Assembly (NCBI RefSeq): GCF_964199755.1
Contig: NC_133917.1
Span: 3,851,501 to 3,915,500, forward strand
Reading direction: 5' to 3'
Source of the DNA: Larus michahellis
Lineage: Eukaryota > Chordata > Aves > Charadriiformes > Laridae
DNA: 64,000 bases
Shown piece by piece: positions 1 through 11,600 of this stretch. The translations under genes were made by a program, and so were the position numbers. The notes under the pieces were generated by a model. It was not told the origin of the DNA and did not search any database. It saw nothing but the letters and a program-made list of their open reading frames with translations. Each line of letters begins with the position of its first letter. Within the stretch, counting starts at the first letter, position 1.

Positions 1-1200
1 CCCTCGCTGTGTCCATGCCCGTGCCATGTCCATGCCTCCATCCCTCATGCCCATGGCATGTCCATGCCCCACACCGTGTCCATGCCCATGCTGTGTCTGT
101 GCCCTGTGCCCGTGGTGTTCTCCAGGCCCCATACCCATGATCTCCATGCCCCATGCCCACGGCTTGCTCATGCCATGTCCATGTTCCATGCCCCACGCCA
201 TGTCCATGCCCCGCGCCCATGGTGTTCCCCATGACCATGCCTTGTCCATGCCACAACCACACTCCATGCCCATGGTATGCCCATGGCATGCCCATGGTGT
301 CCCCACACCCATCCCATGACCATGCCGTGTCCATGCTGTGCCCATGGTGTCCCCATGCTCATCCCACGCCCATGCTGTGTCCGTGCTCTGCCCATGGTGT
401 CCCCAAGCCCATGGTGTCCCCATGCCCATCCCATGCCCACACTGTGTCCATGCCATGTCCATGGTGTCCCCACACCCCTCCCATGACCATGCCATGTCCA
501 AGGTGTCCCTGTGCCCATCCCATGCCCACACCATGTCCATGCTCTGCCCATGGTGTCCCCACGCCCATCCCATGACCATGCCGTGTCCATGCTGTGCACA
601 TGGTGTCCCTGTGCCCATGGTGTCCCTGTGCCCATCTCATGACCATGCTGTGTCCGTGCTGTGCCCATGGTGTCCCCATGCCCATCTCATGACCATGCTG
701 TGTCCGTGCTGTGCCCATGGTGTCCCCATGCCCATCTCATGACCATGCTGTGTCCGTGCTGTGCCCATGGTGTCCCCATGCCCATGGTGACCCCATGCCC
801 ATCCCACAACCATGCTGTGCCCATGGTGTCCCCAAGCCCATGGTGACCCCAAGCCCATCCCATGTCCTACACTGTGTCCATGGTGTCCCCATGGTGTCCC
901 CACGTCCATCCCATGACCATGCCGTGTCCTTGGTCTCCCCAAGCCCATGGTGTCCCCGTGTCCATGGTGTCCCCATGCCCATGGTGTCCCTGGGCCCATC
1001 CCATGACCACGCCGTGTCCTTGGTCTCCCCAAGCCCATGGTGTTCCTGTGCCCATGGTGTCCCCGTGCCCATCCCACGACCATGCCATGTCCTTGGTCTC
1101 CCCAAGCCCATGGTGTCCCCGTGCCCATGGTGTCCCCGTGCCCACCCCATGACCATGCCGTGTCCTTGGTGTCCCCAATCCCCTGGTGTCCCCATGCCCA
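1..1200. repeat. Minisatellite array, about 50-bp unit
   Basis: Tandem array built on words such as CCCATGGTGTCCCCATGCCC and CCCATGACCATGCCGTGTCC. Near 621-770 three consecutive copies repeat with a period of exactly 50 bp. Elsewhere copies are shortened and diverged. It lies in the MAP3K12 intron that follows the exon ending at 1264 (minus strand) and runs off the left edge of the window. Long open frames exist on both strands only because the unit lacks stop codons; they encode Met/His/Gly/Pro repeats and are not genes. Confidence 0.9.
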
Positions 1201-1263
1201 TGGTGTCCCCAAGCCTGTGCCCAATCCCGTCCCGCGCCCCGCGCCAGCAGCACCCGCGCTCAC

Positions 1264-1447
1264 TTGAAGGTGATGATGTTGGGGTGCTTGAGCTTGCGCA
1301 GGTGCTTGATGTCGGTCTCCTTCAGGTCCCGCACCTTCTTGACGGCCACCTCCTCCCCGTGGAAGCGGCCCAGGAAGACGGCGCCCTGCGCCCCGCTGCC
1401 CACCCACTGCAGGTCCAGGATCTCCTCGAACGGCACCTCCCAGGGGT
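1264..1447 (-). CDS. MAP3K12: MAP3K12 coding exon, start of kinase domain
   Basis: 184-nt exon. Acceptor is CCCGCAG before 1447 and donor GTGAGC follows 1264 (minus strand). It encodes the P-loop GSGAQGAV, the VAVKK lysine and the start of helix C ([13 protein letters not shown]). It ends within a Lys codon (AA|G). Confidence 0.95.
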
Positions 1448-2653
1448 CTGCGGGCACCCGCCGCACCCCCGCCTCAGCACCCCACGGCAGCACCCCCACC
1501 CCCCCGGCACCCCCCCGGCGGCACCCCACGGTGCACCCCCACCCATGGCACCCCCACAGCAGCACCGCCACCCCCACAGCACCCCCACATCAGCACCCCA
1601 CGGTGCACCCCCACCCACGGCACCCCCACGGCGGCACCCAATGGTGCACCCCCACCCCCACAGCACCGCCACATTGGCACCCCCACACCCACAGCACCCC
1701 CACATCGGCACCCCATGGTGCACCCCCACATCAGCACCCCCACATTGGCACCCCCACCCCCACAGCACCCCCACATCGGCACCCCACGGTGCACCCACGC
1801 CTGCAGCACCCCCACATTGGCACCCCCATGCCCACGGCACCCCCACTGCACCCACACCCGCTCCTTTGCCCCCCTGCACCCTCCTTCACCCCATTACACC
1901 CTCCCTGCCCCATAGCACCCTCCTGGCCCCATTACACCCTCCTGGCCCCATAGCAACCTCCTTTGCCCCCTTACACCCCCCCTGCCCCATAGGACCCTCT
2001 TAGCCCCACAGCATCCTCCCTGACCCCTTGCCCCCTTCTTTGCCCCATCACCTTCTCCTTTCCCCATTACACCCTCCCTGTCCCGTTGCCCCCTTCTTTG
2101 CCCCATTGCCCCCTCCTTTGCCCCATTGCACCCTCCTGGCCCCATAGCAACCTCCTTTGCCCCCTTACACCCCCCCTGCCCCATAGGACCCTCTTAGCCC
2201 CACAGCATCCTCCCTTCCCCATTTCCCCCTCCTTTGCCCCATCGCCTCCTCCTTTGCCCCATAGCACCCTCCCTGCCCCCTGGCACCCTCCCTGCCCCAC
2301 GGCGCCCCCTCACCCTCCTGGGGGTGCTTGTGCTCGGCGGCGTAGGCTTTGCCGATCATGGTCCAGACGGGCTTGAGGCAGCCGAAGAGCCCCTCCAGGA
2401 ACCCCCCCCCGGCCTGGCAGCGCAGGTGGGCGCCCTCGGGGGCCAGGGGCCCCGCACCCTCGGGCCCCAGCTCGGGGTGCCGGGGACCCCCCCGGCGGGG
2501 CCAGGCCTCGGGGGGGGCGGCGGGGGCGGCGGGGGCGGCGGGCAGGACGTCGCGCAGGACGCACTGGGTGGGGGTCAGCTCCTGCTCGGGGGTCCCGTCC
2601 GAGGCCAGCGCCAGCGAGGGCGACGGCGTCCGCGTCTCGTGCAGGCAGGCCAT
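1264..2653 (-). CDS. MAP3K12: Mitogen-activated protein kinase kinase kinase 12 (DLK/ZPK), N-terminal part
   Basis: Dual leucine zipper kinase, a cytoplasmic/axonal MAP3K that activates MKK4/MKK7 and JNK in neuronal stress. Two coding exons are visible: 2653-2314 (from ATG) and 1447-1264. The first encodes [13 protein letters not shown] at the N terminus, then [11 protein letters not shown], a low-complexity Ala/Pro linker, and [21 protein letters not shown], all characteristic of DLK. The second encodes [20 protein letters not shown], which includes the Gly-rich ATP loop, and EEVAVKKV with the ATP-binding lysine, ending at PNIITFK. The intron has GT and AG ends and the phase joins GAG-G to AC to give Asp. 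The rest of the kinase, leucine zippers and tail lie to the left of the window. The linker is shorter and richer in Ala than I recall for mammals. Confidence 0.95.
1448..2313 (-). repeat. MAP3K12 intron filled with two short-period arrays
   Basis: The left half (about 1470-1860) repeats words like CACCCCCACATCGGCACCCC. The right half (about 1860-2300) repeats words like CACCCTCCTTTGCCCCATAG. Both are pyrimidine-rich on the plus strand. No coding sequence is seen. Confidence 0.85.
2314..2653 (-). CDS. MAP3K12: MAP3K12 first coding exon
   Basis: Coding part of 340 nt from the ATG at 2653-2651 to the donor GTGAGG after 2314. The start is fixed by the [14 protein letters not shown] terminus. A polypyrimidine stretch ending GCGCAG just upstream (AG at 2691-2690) looks like a 3' splice site, so the exon probably begins at 2689 and an untranslated exon lies further upstream. 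Confidence 0.92.
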
Positions 2654-2754
2654 GGCGGGGCGGCCCCCGCGGCCCCCGCGGCCCCCGGCCTGCGCGGGGG
2701 GGAGGGTCAGCGGGGGGCACCCCCACGGCACACAGGGGCACCGCCTATTGCACC

Positions 2755-3720
2755 CATGGGCACCCCCCTCATTGCACCCAGGGACACCCCCCCCATTGCA
2801 CCCATGGGCACCCCCTCATTGCATTCATGGGCACCCCCCCATTGCACCTATGAGCACCCCTATTGCACCCTTGGGCACCCCCCCCCATTGCACCCATGGA
2901 CACCCCCTCATTGCACCCAGGGGCACCCCCATTGCAGCTATTGGAACACACACACCCCCCCCCCATTGCACCCATGGGCACCCCCCCATTGCACCTATGA
3001 GCACCCCCACTGCACCCATGGGCACCCCCCCATTGCAGCTATTGGAACACACCCCCCCATTGCACCTATGAGCACCCCCATTGCACCCTTGGGCACCCCC
3101 CCATTGCAGCTATTGGGACCCCCCCCCATTGCACCCATGGGCACCCCCCCCATTGCACCCAGGGGCACCCCCATTGCAGCTATTGGAACACATCCCCCCC
3201 CCCATTGCACCCAGGGGCACCCCCATTGCAGCTATTGGGACCCCCCCCCATTCCACCCATGGGCACCCCCCCATTGCACCTATGAGCACCCCCACTGCAC
3301 CCTTGGGCACCCCCCTCATTGCAGCTATTGGACCCCCCCCCCATTGCACCTATGAGCACCCCCATTGCACCCATGGGCACCCCCCCATTGCAGCTATTGG
3401 ACCCCCCCCCTTTGCACCCATGGGTACCCCCTCATTGCATTCATGGGCACCCCCCATTGCACCCATGGGCACCCCCATTGCACCCTTGGGCACCCCCCCA
3501 TTGCAGCTATTGGGACCCCCCCATTGCACCCATGGGCACCCCCCCATTGCAGCTATTGGGACCCCCCCATTGCACCCATGGGCACCCCCATTGCAGCTAT
3601 TGGGACCCCCCCATTGCACCCATGGGCACCCCCCATTGCACCTATGAGCACCCCCACTGCACCCATTGTCACCCCCATTGCAGCTATTGGAACCCCCCCC
3701 ACCATTGCACCCACGGGCAC
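2755..3720. repeat. Minisatellite, about 20-22 bp unit
   Basis: Array of CATTGCACCCATGGGCACCC-type units, with CATTGCAGCTATTGGAACAC variants interspersed. It lies upstream of the MAP3K12 coding start, probably in its 5' untranslated intron. No gene content is seen. Confidence 0.9.
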
Positions 3721-3769
3721 CCCCCCAGGCACCCATGGGCACCCCCTTCCACCCACGGGCACCCCCCTG

Positions 3770-4260
3770 CGGAGCCCCACGTGCGCCCCCCCCCCCACCC
3801 CGCACCCATGCGTGCATCCCCACACGTGTGTGCACCCCTTTACACGCGTGTGCACCCCCTGCGCCCATGGGCACCCCCCCCCCTTACACCCATGGGCACC
3901 CCTTTACGTGCACGCGCACCCCCTTGCACCCACGTGTGGAGCCCCACGTGTGCAGCCCCCCCCCCCGCACCCACGTGTGCAGTCGCACACGTGTGAGCAC
4001 CCCCAGCGCGTAGGTGCGCCCCCCCCCCGCACCTGGATGCCCCTCGCACACGCGTGTGCACCCCCTCGCACACGCATGCACCCCCCCGTGCCCAGCCCTA
4101 CGCCCCTGGCCGCCCCGTGCAGCCCCTTGCACACGCGTGTGCACACCAACACGTGGATCCCCCCCCCCCCGCTGCGTGTGTCCCCCCCCAGGCTGTGTGT
4201 GTGTGTGTGTGTGTGCGCGTGCACCCCCTCGTGCACTCGCCACCCCCTCCTCCCGTGCGC
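3770..4260. repeat. CACGTGTG/TGCACCCC array with a (TG)n tract
   Basis: Irregular tandem array of CACACGTGTGTGCACCCC-like words, with a perfect TG dinucleotide run near 4194-4215. Noncoding; the words are rich in alternating purine-pyrimidine steps. Confidence 0.75.
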
Positions 4261-4309
4261 GTGCAAGGTGCACACAGGGGGGGCAAGAGTGGAAAGGAGG
4301 GCAAGAGGG

Positions 4310-5230
4310 CGGACAAGTGTGCAAGGGGGCACACGAGCGTGCGACGTGGATGCACGTGCGGGGGAAGGGGCGCACAAGCATGCAAGCACGTGGATGAGCG
4401 TGCAAAGGGAAGCACAAGCGTGCAAGGGGGTGCACAGGTGTGCAAGGGGGCACACAGACGTACAAGGGGGCACATGAGCGTGCAAGAGGGCACACAGGCG
4501 TGCAGGCGGTGCATGAGCATGCAAGGGGGCACACGAGCGTGCAAGGGGGCAAGCAGGCATGAAAGGGGGTGCATGAGCGTGCAAGGGGGTGCGTGAGCGT
4601 GCAAGAGGGCACACAGGCGTGCAAGGGGGCACATGAGCGTGCAAGGGGGTGCATGAGCATGCAAGAGGGCACACAGGCGTGCAAGGGGGTGCACGAGCGT
4701 GCAAGAGGGCACGCAGGCATGCAAGAGAGCACGCAGGCGTGCAAGTGGGTGCATGCGTGTGCAAGGGTGCGCACGAGCATGCAAGAGTGCGCATGAGCGT
4801 GCAAGAGAGCACGCAGGCGTGCAAGGGGGCACATGAGCGTGCAAGAGTGCGCATGAGCATGCAAGGGGGTGCACGGGCTTGCAAGGGGGCACATGAACGT
4901 GCAAGGGGACACACAGGCGTGCAAGGGGGCGCACAGGCGTGCAAAGGGGCACACGAGCATGCAAGAGTGCGCACGAGCGTGCAAGGGGGTGCACAAGCTT
5001 GGAAGGGGGCACATGAACATGCAAGAGGGTACTCAGGCGTGCAAGGGGGTGCATGAGCGTGCAAGAGGGCACACAAGCATGCAAGAGCGCATGCAGTCGT
5101 GCAAGGGGTTGCACGAGCATGCAAGGGGGCGCATGAACGTGCAAGGGGGGGCATGAGCGTGCAAGCGCGTGGAGGAGCGTGCAAGAGGGCCCACGAGCGT
5201 GCAAGCCCGCGCACAGGCGCGTGCGAGCAC
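4310..5230. repeat. Minisatellite, about 20-bp unit
   Basis: Highly regular array of GTGCAAGGGGGCACATGAGC-type units, in register for about 900 bp. Both strands stay open across long stretches because the unit has no stops; these frames are not credible genes. Confidence 0.92.
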
Positions 5231-5264
5231 CAGGCAGCGTGCAAACGCGCGGGAGGGAAACTGA

Positions 5265-5420
5265 GGCAGGGCCGGGGCGGGGGGCGGGGGGGGGGAAAGG
5301 CGTCGAGGGGGGGGGCCCGGGGGGGGGGGGGGGGCCGAGCGTGGTGTGGGGGGGGGCCGGCCCGATCCAGGTCCCCTGAAAATTTGGGGGGGGGGCGGGG
5401 GGGGGGGGGAATGGGGGGGT
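5265..5420. repeat. Poly-G-rich tract with G-quadruplex potential
   Basis: Successive guanine runs on the plus strand, several longer than eight G, separated by short spacers. The tract borders the promoter-like island to its right. Confidence 0.75.
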
Positions 5421-5900
5421 TGTTGCCATGGCAACAGCGGCGCCGCGGGTGAGGTCATCACTAAAATTAGGTGGGGGGGGGGGTGAGTCACCGCGGGGGG
5501 GGGCGGGGCTTAGTGTCACCCCGTGGGACCCGGGCGTCCGGGGTGGGGGGACGGGGGGACACGACCCGCCCCTCCAGGTGTCGCGTGTCCCCCGTCCCCC
5601 CCCGTCCCCCCCCCGTGGTGACATCACGTCACGCGGTGACGTCATCCCGGTCAGGGATGGAGCCTCCCGCTCTTCCCCGCCCCCCCCCCCCCCCCCGCAG
5701 GGGGAAACTGAGGCAGAAGCGGGGGAACCGGCCACGCGCGGGCGCGGGGGGAGGGGCTCTGTCGCGACACGCGCCAGCGCCGGCCCCCCTGTCGCGACAG
5801 AGCGGAGCGGGGAGGGGGGGGGAGGAGCGGGGGAGAGGGTCCCCCCCGCCGCGGCCTGTCGGGACATGGCGCCCTGTCGCGACATGGGGAGGGGGGGGGA
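5421..5900. promoter_or_regulatory. Promoter-like CpG island with X-box, AP-1, CRE and TGTCGCGACA sites
   Basis: The only stretch of the 2.7-12.9 kb interval that is clearly not tandem repeat. It holds a perfect RFX X-box palindrome GTTGCCATGGCAAC (5422-5435), an AP-1 site TGAGTCA (5484-5490), a CRE TGACGTCA (5637-5644) with a nearby CGTCA half-site, and the palindrome TGTCGCGACA at 5760-5769, 5790-5799 and 5875-5884, with a one-mismatch copy at 5857-5866. CpG is dense. It lies about 3 kb upstream of the MAP3K12 coding start and is a good candidate for that gene's promoter. No transcript evidence is available. Confidence 0.6.
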
Positions 5901-6550
5901 GTGGGAGGGGCACACGCGTGTGCGGGAGGGGGGCGCACAGGAGTGTGTGAGGGGGGGCTGAGGCCTGGGGGGGGGGGGGGGTACGGCCATGGAGGGGGGG
6001 GCACACGCGTGTGCAAGGGGGTGCACAAGCGGGGGGGGCACACATATGTGAGGGGGGGCACACACGCGTGGGGGGGGCACACGCGTGTGCAAGGGGTGCA
6101 GAGGCCTGGGGGTGGCCCATGGCCATGGAGGGGGGGGCAAACGCGTGTGCGAGGGGGTGCAGGCTTTGGGGGGGGCACACGCGTGTGCAAGGGTTGCACA
6201 CGCTTGCAGGGGTGCACACGCGTGGGGGGGGCCACAAGCGTGCAAGGGGCGTGCACACGCGTGTGCAAGGGGGTGCACCGCCTCGCGGGGGTGGGCACGC
6301 TCGCGTGCGGGGTGGGGTGTGTGTGTGTGCACACGCGTGTGCAAGGCCATGCACAAGCGTGCCGGGGGGGGTGTGTGTACGTGCGGGGGGGGGGGGGGCA
6401 CGCACGGGGCCTGCACGCCTTGCACACGCGTGTGCAAGGCCCCACGCGCGCGGGGGGGGTGCCGGTCCCTCACCGAGGGGGGGGGGTCACACGTGTGCGC
6501 GAGCGCACACACGCGCTGGGGGGGCACACGCGTGTGCAAGAGGCCGCTCC
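5900..6550. repeat. ACACGCGTGTGCAAGGGG array
   Basis: Degenerate tandem units around the palindromic word CACACGCGTGTG followed by CAAGGGGGTGCA. It resembles the 4.3-5.2 kb array in composition. No gene is seen. Confidence 0.8.
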
Positions 6551-7060
6551 TGCCCCCCTCCCCCCCCACCCCTTCCCGCAACGAGACCCCCCGGGGGGGA
6601 CCCAGGCGTCCGGGGGGGGGGGCGGGGGAAGGGGAGGGTGCGGCCCCCCCCCACCGGGGACCCAGGCGTGCGGGGGTGGGGGAGGGGAGCACGTGCCCCC
6701 CCCGACTTCTTCCCCCCACCCCCCCCCGCATCCCGGCCGCATCCCTGGTCCTACCCCCCCCACTCCACATCCCGGTTCTCCGCCCCCCACTCCCCCCCCC
6801 CACCCCGCGCCCCGGGCCTCCCCCCGCCCGGTGCCGGTACCTGGGGGGGTCGGTCCCCCGCGCCCGGTGGGGGGGTGCCGGGGGTGATGCCGGGGGTGCC
6901 GGGGCCGGGGCCGGGGCCGGGGCTGGGCCGGGGCCGGGCGGGCGGGGCCGGTACCGGGGCCGGTGCCGCGGTCAGGGCGAACGGCGCCGAACGGCCCCGC
7001 CCGGCGCTCGGCGCGGCCCCGCCCCCCCCCCCCCCCCCCCGCCCCGCCCCGGGCCCGCCG
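6551..7060. other. GC-extreme spacer, no gene seen
   Basis: C-run and G-run rich DNA without a clear repeat unit, containing a few copies of ACCCAGGCGT-type words. No splice-bounded coding segment could be identified. Confidence 0.5.
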
Positions 7061-8480
7061 GCACCGCGACCACCGGCATCACCCCCGGCATCACCCCCCG
7101 CACCACGGTACCGGCACCGGCATCACCCCCCGCACCGGCACCGCGACCACCGGCATCACCCCCGGCATCACCCCCCGCACACCGGCACCGGCACCGGCAT
7201 CACCCCCCGGCATCACCCCCCGCACCGGCACCGCGACCACCGGCATCACCCCCGGCATCATCCGCCGCACACCGGCACCGGCACCCCCCCGGCACTGCGA
7301 CTACCGACATCACCCCCGGCACCGGCACCCCCGGCATCACCCCCCGCACCCCGGCACCGGCATCACCCACGGGACCGGCAACCCCCGCCGGCATCACCCC
7401 CCGCACCGGGACCCCTCTACCGGCACCAGCACCCCCACACCGGCACCCCGGGACCGGTGTCAGGACCCCTGGACTGGCACCGGGGACCAGCGGCACCGGC
7501 ATCCCCCTACCGGCATCACTCCCGGCACCGGGACCCCGATACAAGCACCGGCACCCCCCCACCGGCACCCCGGGACCAGCACCGGCACTGGGACCCCGGG
7601 ACTGGGACCACCGGCACCCCTATACTGCCACCGGGACCCCTATACTGCCACCGGGACCCCTATACTGGCACTGGGACCACCGGCATCCCTGGACCGGCAC
7701 TGGAACCCCTATACTGGCACTGGGACCACTGGCACTGGGGACCCCTGTACTGGGACCACCGGCACCGGGACCCCTATACCAGCACCCAGGACCACCAGGA
7801 CCCCTATAATGGCACTGGGACCCCTATAGCGGCACTGGGACCACCAGTACCAGGACCCCTATAGCGGCACCGGGACCCCTATAGCGGCACTGGGACCACC
7901 AGCACCAGCACCCCTATACTGGCATGGGGACCCCTATACTGGCACCTGAGACCACCGGCACTGGGACCCCTATAGCGGCACTGGGACCCCAATACCGGTA
8001 CCAGCACCCAGATACTGGCACCAGCACCCCTATAATGGCACTGGGACCACCAGGACCAGGACCCCTAGACTGGCACCGGGACCCCTATACTGGCACTGGG
8101 ACCCCTATACTGGCACTGGGACTACTGGCACTGGGGACCCCTGTACTGGGACCACCGGCACCGGGACCCCTATACCAGCACCCAGGACCACCAGCACCCC
8201 TATAGCGGCACTGGGACCACCAGCACCAGGACCCCTATACTGGCATGGGGACCCCTATACTGGCACCCGAGACCATCGGCACTGGGACACCTATAGCGGC
8301 ACTGGGACCCCTATAGCGGCACCGGGACCACCAGCACTGGGACCCCAGTACCAGGACCCCAATACCAGCACGGGGACCCCTAGACCAGCACCGACACTGG
8401 GACCCCAAATCATACTGGGACCCCCCAGGAGCAGGACCGGGACCCCCCCAGTGCCACCGGGACCCCCCCAGCACCGGGAC
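7060..8480. repeat. CACCGGCATCACCCC and GGGACCCCTATACTGGCACT arrays
   Basis: Two neighbouring families. About 7060-7420 is built of CACCGGCATCACCCCCGGCA-type words. About 7420-8480 is built of CCCCTATACTGGCACTGGGA-type words of roughly 20 bp, with some longer exact duplications. Noncoding. Confidence 0.88.
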
Positions 8481-8519
8481 TGGGACCTCCCCAGTATCCC
8501 CCACCGGCCCCGGCATCAC

Positions 8520-11500
8520 ATGGGGGCTCCAGTGCAGTCCCAGTGCTCCCAGTATGGCTGTGCTTCTGTCCCCGCTGCTTCCAGTCCGACCCCAGTGCTC
8601 CCAGTATGGCTGTGCTTCTGTCCCCAGTGCTCCCAGTATGGATGTGCTTCTGTGCCCAGTGCTTCCAGTCTGTCCCCAGTGCTCCCAGTATGGCTGTGAT
8701 TCTGTCCCCAGTGCTCCCAGTATGGATGTGCTTCTGTGCCCAGTGCTTCCAGTCTGTCCCCAGTGCTCCCAGTATGGCTGTGATTCTGTCCCCAGTGCTC
8801 CCAGTATGGATGTGCTTCTGTGCCCAGTGCTTCCAGTCCGACCCCAGTGCTCCCAGTATGGCTCTGATTCTGTCCCCAGTGCTCCCAGTATGGCTGTGCT
8901 TCTGTGCCCAGTGCTTCCAGTCTGTCCCCAGTGCTCCCAGTATGGCTGTGCTTCTGTGCCCAGTGCTTCCAGTCTGTCCCCAGTGCTCCCAGTATGGCTG
9001 TGATTCTGTCCCCAGTGCTCCCAGTATGGATGTGCTTCTGTGCCCAGTGCTTCCAGTCTGTCCCCAGTGCTCCCAGTATGGCTGTGATTCTGTGCCCAGT
9101 GCTTCCAGTCTGTCCCCAGTGCTCCCAGTATGGCTCTGATTCTGTCCCCAGTGCTCCCAGTATGGATGTGCTTCTGTCCCCGCTGCTTCCAGTCTGTCCC
9201 CAGTGCTCCCAGTCTCGGTGTCCCTGTCCCAGTGCTCCCAGTCTGTCCTCAGTGTTCCCAGTCCGGGTGTCCCCCTGTCCCCACTGCTCCCAGTCCAACT
9301 CCAGTGCTCCCAGTCCAGGTGTCCCCCTATTCCCAGTGCCCCCAGTCTGTCCCCAGTGCTGCCAGTATGGCTCTGATTCTGTCCCCGCTGCTTCCAGTCC
9401 GACCCCAGTGCTCCCAGTATGGCTGTGCTTCTGTCCCCAGTGCTTCCAGTCTGTCCCCAGTGCTCCCAGTATGGCTCTGATTCTGTCCCCAGTGCTCCCA
9501 GTATGGATGTGCTTCTGTCCCCGTTGCTTCCAGTCTGTCCCCAGTGCTCCCAGTCTCGGTGTCCCTGTCCCAGTGCTCCCAGTTTGTCCTCAGTGCTCCC
9601 AGTCCGGGTGTCCCCCTGTCCCCACTGCTCCCAGTCCGACTCCAGTGCTCCCAGTCCAGGTGTCCCCCTATTCCCAGTGCCCCCAGTCTGTCCCCAGTGC
9701 TCCCAGTATGGCTCTGATTCTGTCCCCGCTGCTTCCAGTCCGACCCCAGTGCTCCCAGTATGGCTGTGCTTCTGTCCCCAGTGCTTCCAGTCTGTCCCCA
9801 GTGCTCCCAGTATGGCTGTGATTCTGTCCCCAGTGCTCCCAGTATGGATGTGCTTCTGTCCCCGTTGCTTCCAGTCTGTCCCCAGTGCTCCCAGTCTCGG
9901 TGTCCCTGTCCCAGTGCTCCCAGTTTGTCCTCAGTGCTCCCAGTCCGGGTGTCCCCCTGTCCCCACTGCTCCCAGTCCGACTCCAGTGCTCCCAGTCCAG
10001 GTGTCCCCCTATTCCCAGTGCCCCCAGTCTGTCCCCAGTGCTCCCAGTATGGCTCTGATTCTGTCCCCGCTGCTTCCAGTCCGACCCCAGTGCTCCCAGT
10101 ATGGCTGTGCTTCTGTCCCCAGTGCTTCCAGTCTGTCCCCAGTGCTCCCAGTATGGCTGTGATTCTGTCCCCAGTGCTCCCAGTATGGATGTGCTTCTGT
10201 GCCCAGTGCTTCCAGTCCGACCCCAGTGCTCCCAGTATGGCTCTGATTCTGTCCCCAGTGCTCCCAGTATGGATGTGCTTCTGTGCCCAGTGCTTCCAGT
10301 CCGACCCCAGTGCTCCCAGTATGGCTCTGATTCTGTCCCCAGTGCTCCCAGTATGGATGTGCTTCTGTGCCCAGTGCTTCCAGTCTGTCCCCAGTGCTCC
10401 CAGTCTCGGTGCCCCTGTCCCAGTGCTCCCAGTCCGTCCCCAGTACTCCCAGTATGGCTGTGATTCTGTCCCCAGTGCTCCCAGTATGGCTGTGATTCCA
10501 TCCCCAGTGCTTCCAGTCCAACCCCAGTGCTCCCAGTATGGTTGTGACTCCATCCCCAGTGCTTCCAGTCCGACCCCAGTGCTCCCAGTATGGCTGTGAT
10601 TCCATCCCCAGTGCTTCCAGTCTGTCCCCAGTGCTCCCAGTATGGCTGTGATTCCGTCTCCGCTGCTTCCAGTCTGTCCCCAGTGCTCCCAGTATGGCTC
10701 TGATTCTGTCCCCGCTGCTTCCAGTCTGTCCCCAGTGCTCCCAGTATGGTTGTGATTCTGTCCCCGCTGCTTCCAGTCTGTCCCCAGTGCTCCCAGTATG
10801 GTTGTGATTCTGTCCCCACTGCTCCCAGTCTGTCCCCAGTGCTCCCAGTATGGCTCTGATTCTGTCCCCGCTGCTTCCAGTCTGTCCCCAGTGCTCCCAG
10901 TATGGATGTGCTTCTGTCCCCACTGCTCCCAGTCTGTCCCCAGTGCTCCCAGTCTCGGTGTCCCTGTCCCAGTGCCCCCAGTCTGTCCCCAGTGCTCCCA
11001 GTATGGCTGTGATTCCGTCCCCAGTGCTCCCAGTCTGTCCCCAGTGCTCCCAGTACGGCTGTGATTCCATCCCCAGTGCTTCCAGTCTGTCCCCAGTGCT
11101 CCCAGTATGACTGTGATTCCGTCTCCACTGCTTCCAGTCTGTCCCCAGTGCTCCCAGTATGGCTGTGATTCCGTCCCCAGTGCTTCCAGCTTGCTTGCAG
11201 TGCTCCCAGTCCAGTTGTCCCTGTCCCCAGTGCTCCCAGTCTGTCCCCAGTGCTCCAGTTTGGGTGTCTCTCTGACCCTCGTGGTCCCAATATGGATGTC
11301 CTTGACCCCAGTGCTCCCAGTATGGGAGTCCTTCTGTCCCCAGTGCTCCCAGTCTCGGTGCCCCTGTCCCAGTGCTCCCAGTCCGTCCCCAGTGCTCCCA
11401 GTCAGGTTGTCCCCCTATTCACACTGCTCCTAGTTTGCTTCCAGTGCTCCCAGTCCGGGTGTCCCCCTGTCCCCACTGCCCCCAGTCTGACTCCAGTGCT

Positions 11501-11600
11501 CCCAGTCCAGGTGCCCCCCTATTCCCAATGCTCCCAGTCTGTCCCCAGTGCTCCCAGTCTGCTCCCAGTGCAGGCGTCCGTTTGTCCCCATGGCCCCTTG
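8520..11600. repeat. CCAGTGCTCCCAGT satellite with 341-bp higher-order repeat
   Basis: 3-kb array built from CCAGTGCTCCCAGTATGGCT and CTGTCCCCAGTGCTTCCAGT words. Blocks beginning near 9419, 9760 and 10101 are nearly identical over several hundred bases, giving a higher-order period of 341 bp. Open frames of up to 540 codons on the minus strand reflect a stop-free unit. No gene is supported. Confidence 0.9.

Noticed and set aside
4194..4215. Dinucleotide (TG)n and (AC)n tracts here and at 13635, 21712, 32948, 43079 and 57571
   Set aside because: Ordinary microsatellites without further signal; not listed as separate findings.
4098..6803. Open frame of 901 codons on the minus strand
   Set aside because: It crosses three different minisatellite families and encodes only Cys/His/Pro/Leu repeats. 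The frame is open because the units lack stops.
9668..11290. Open frame of 540 codons on the minus strand with repeated GSTGDRLEALG-type peptide
   Set aside because: It coincides with the 341-bp satellite. All frames of the array are open to a similar degree, and there is no splice or family evidence.
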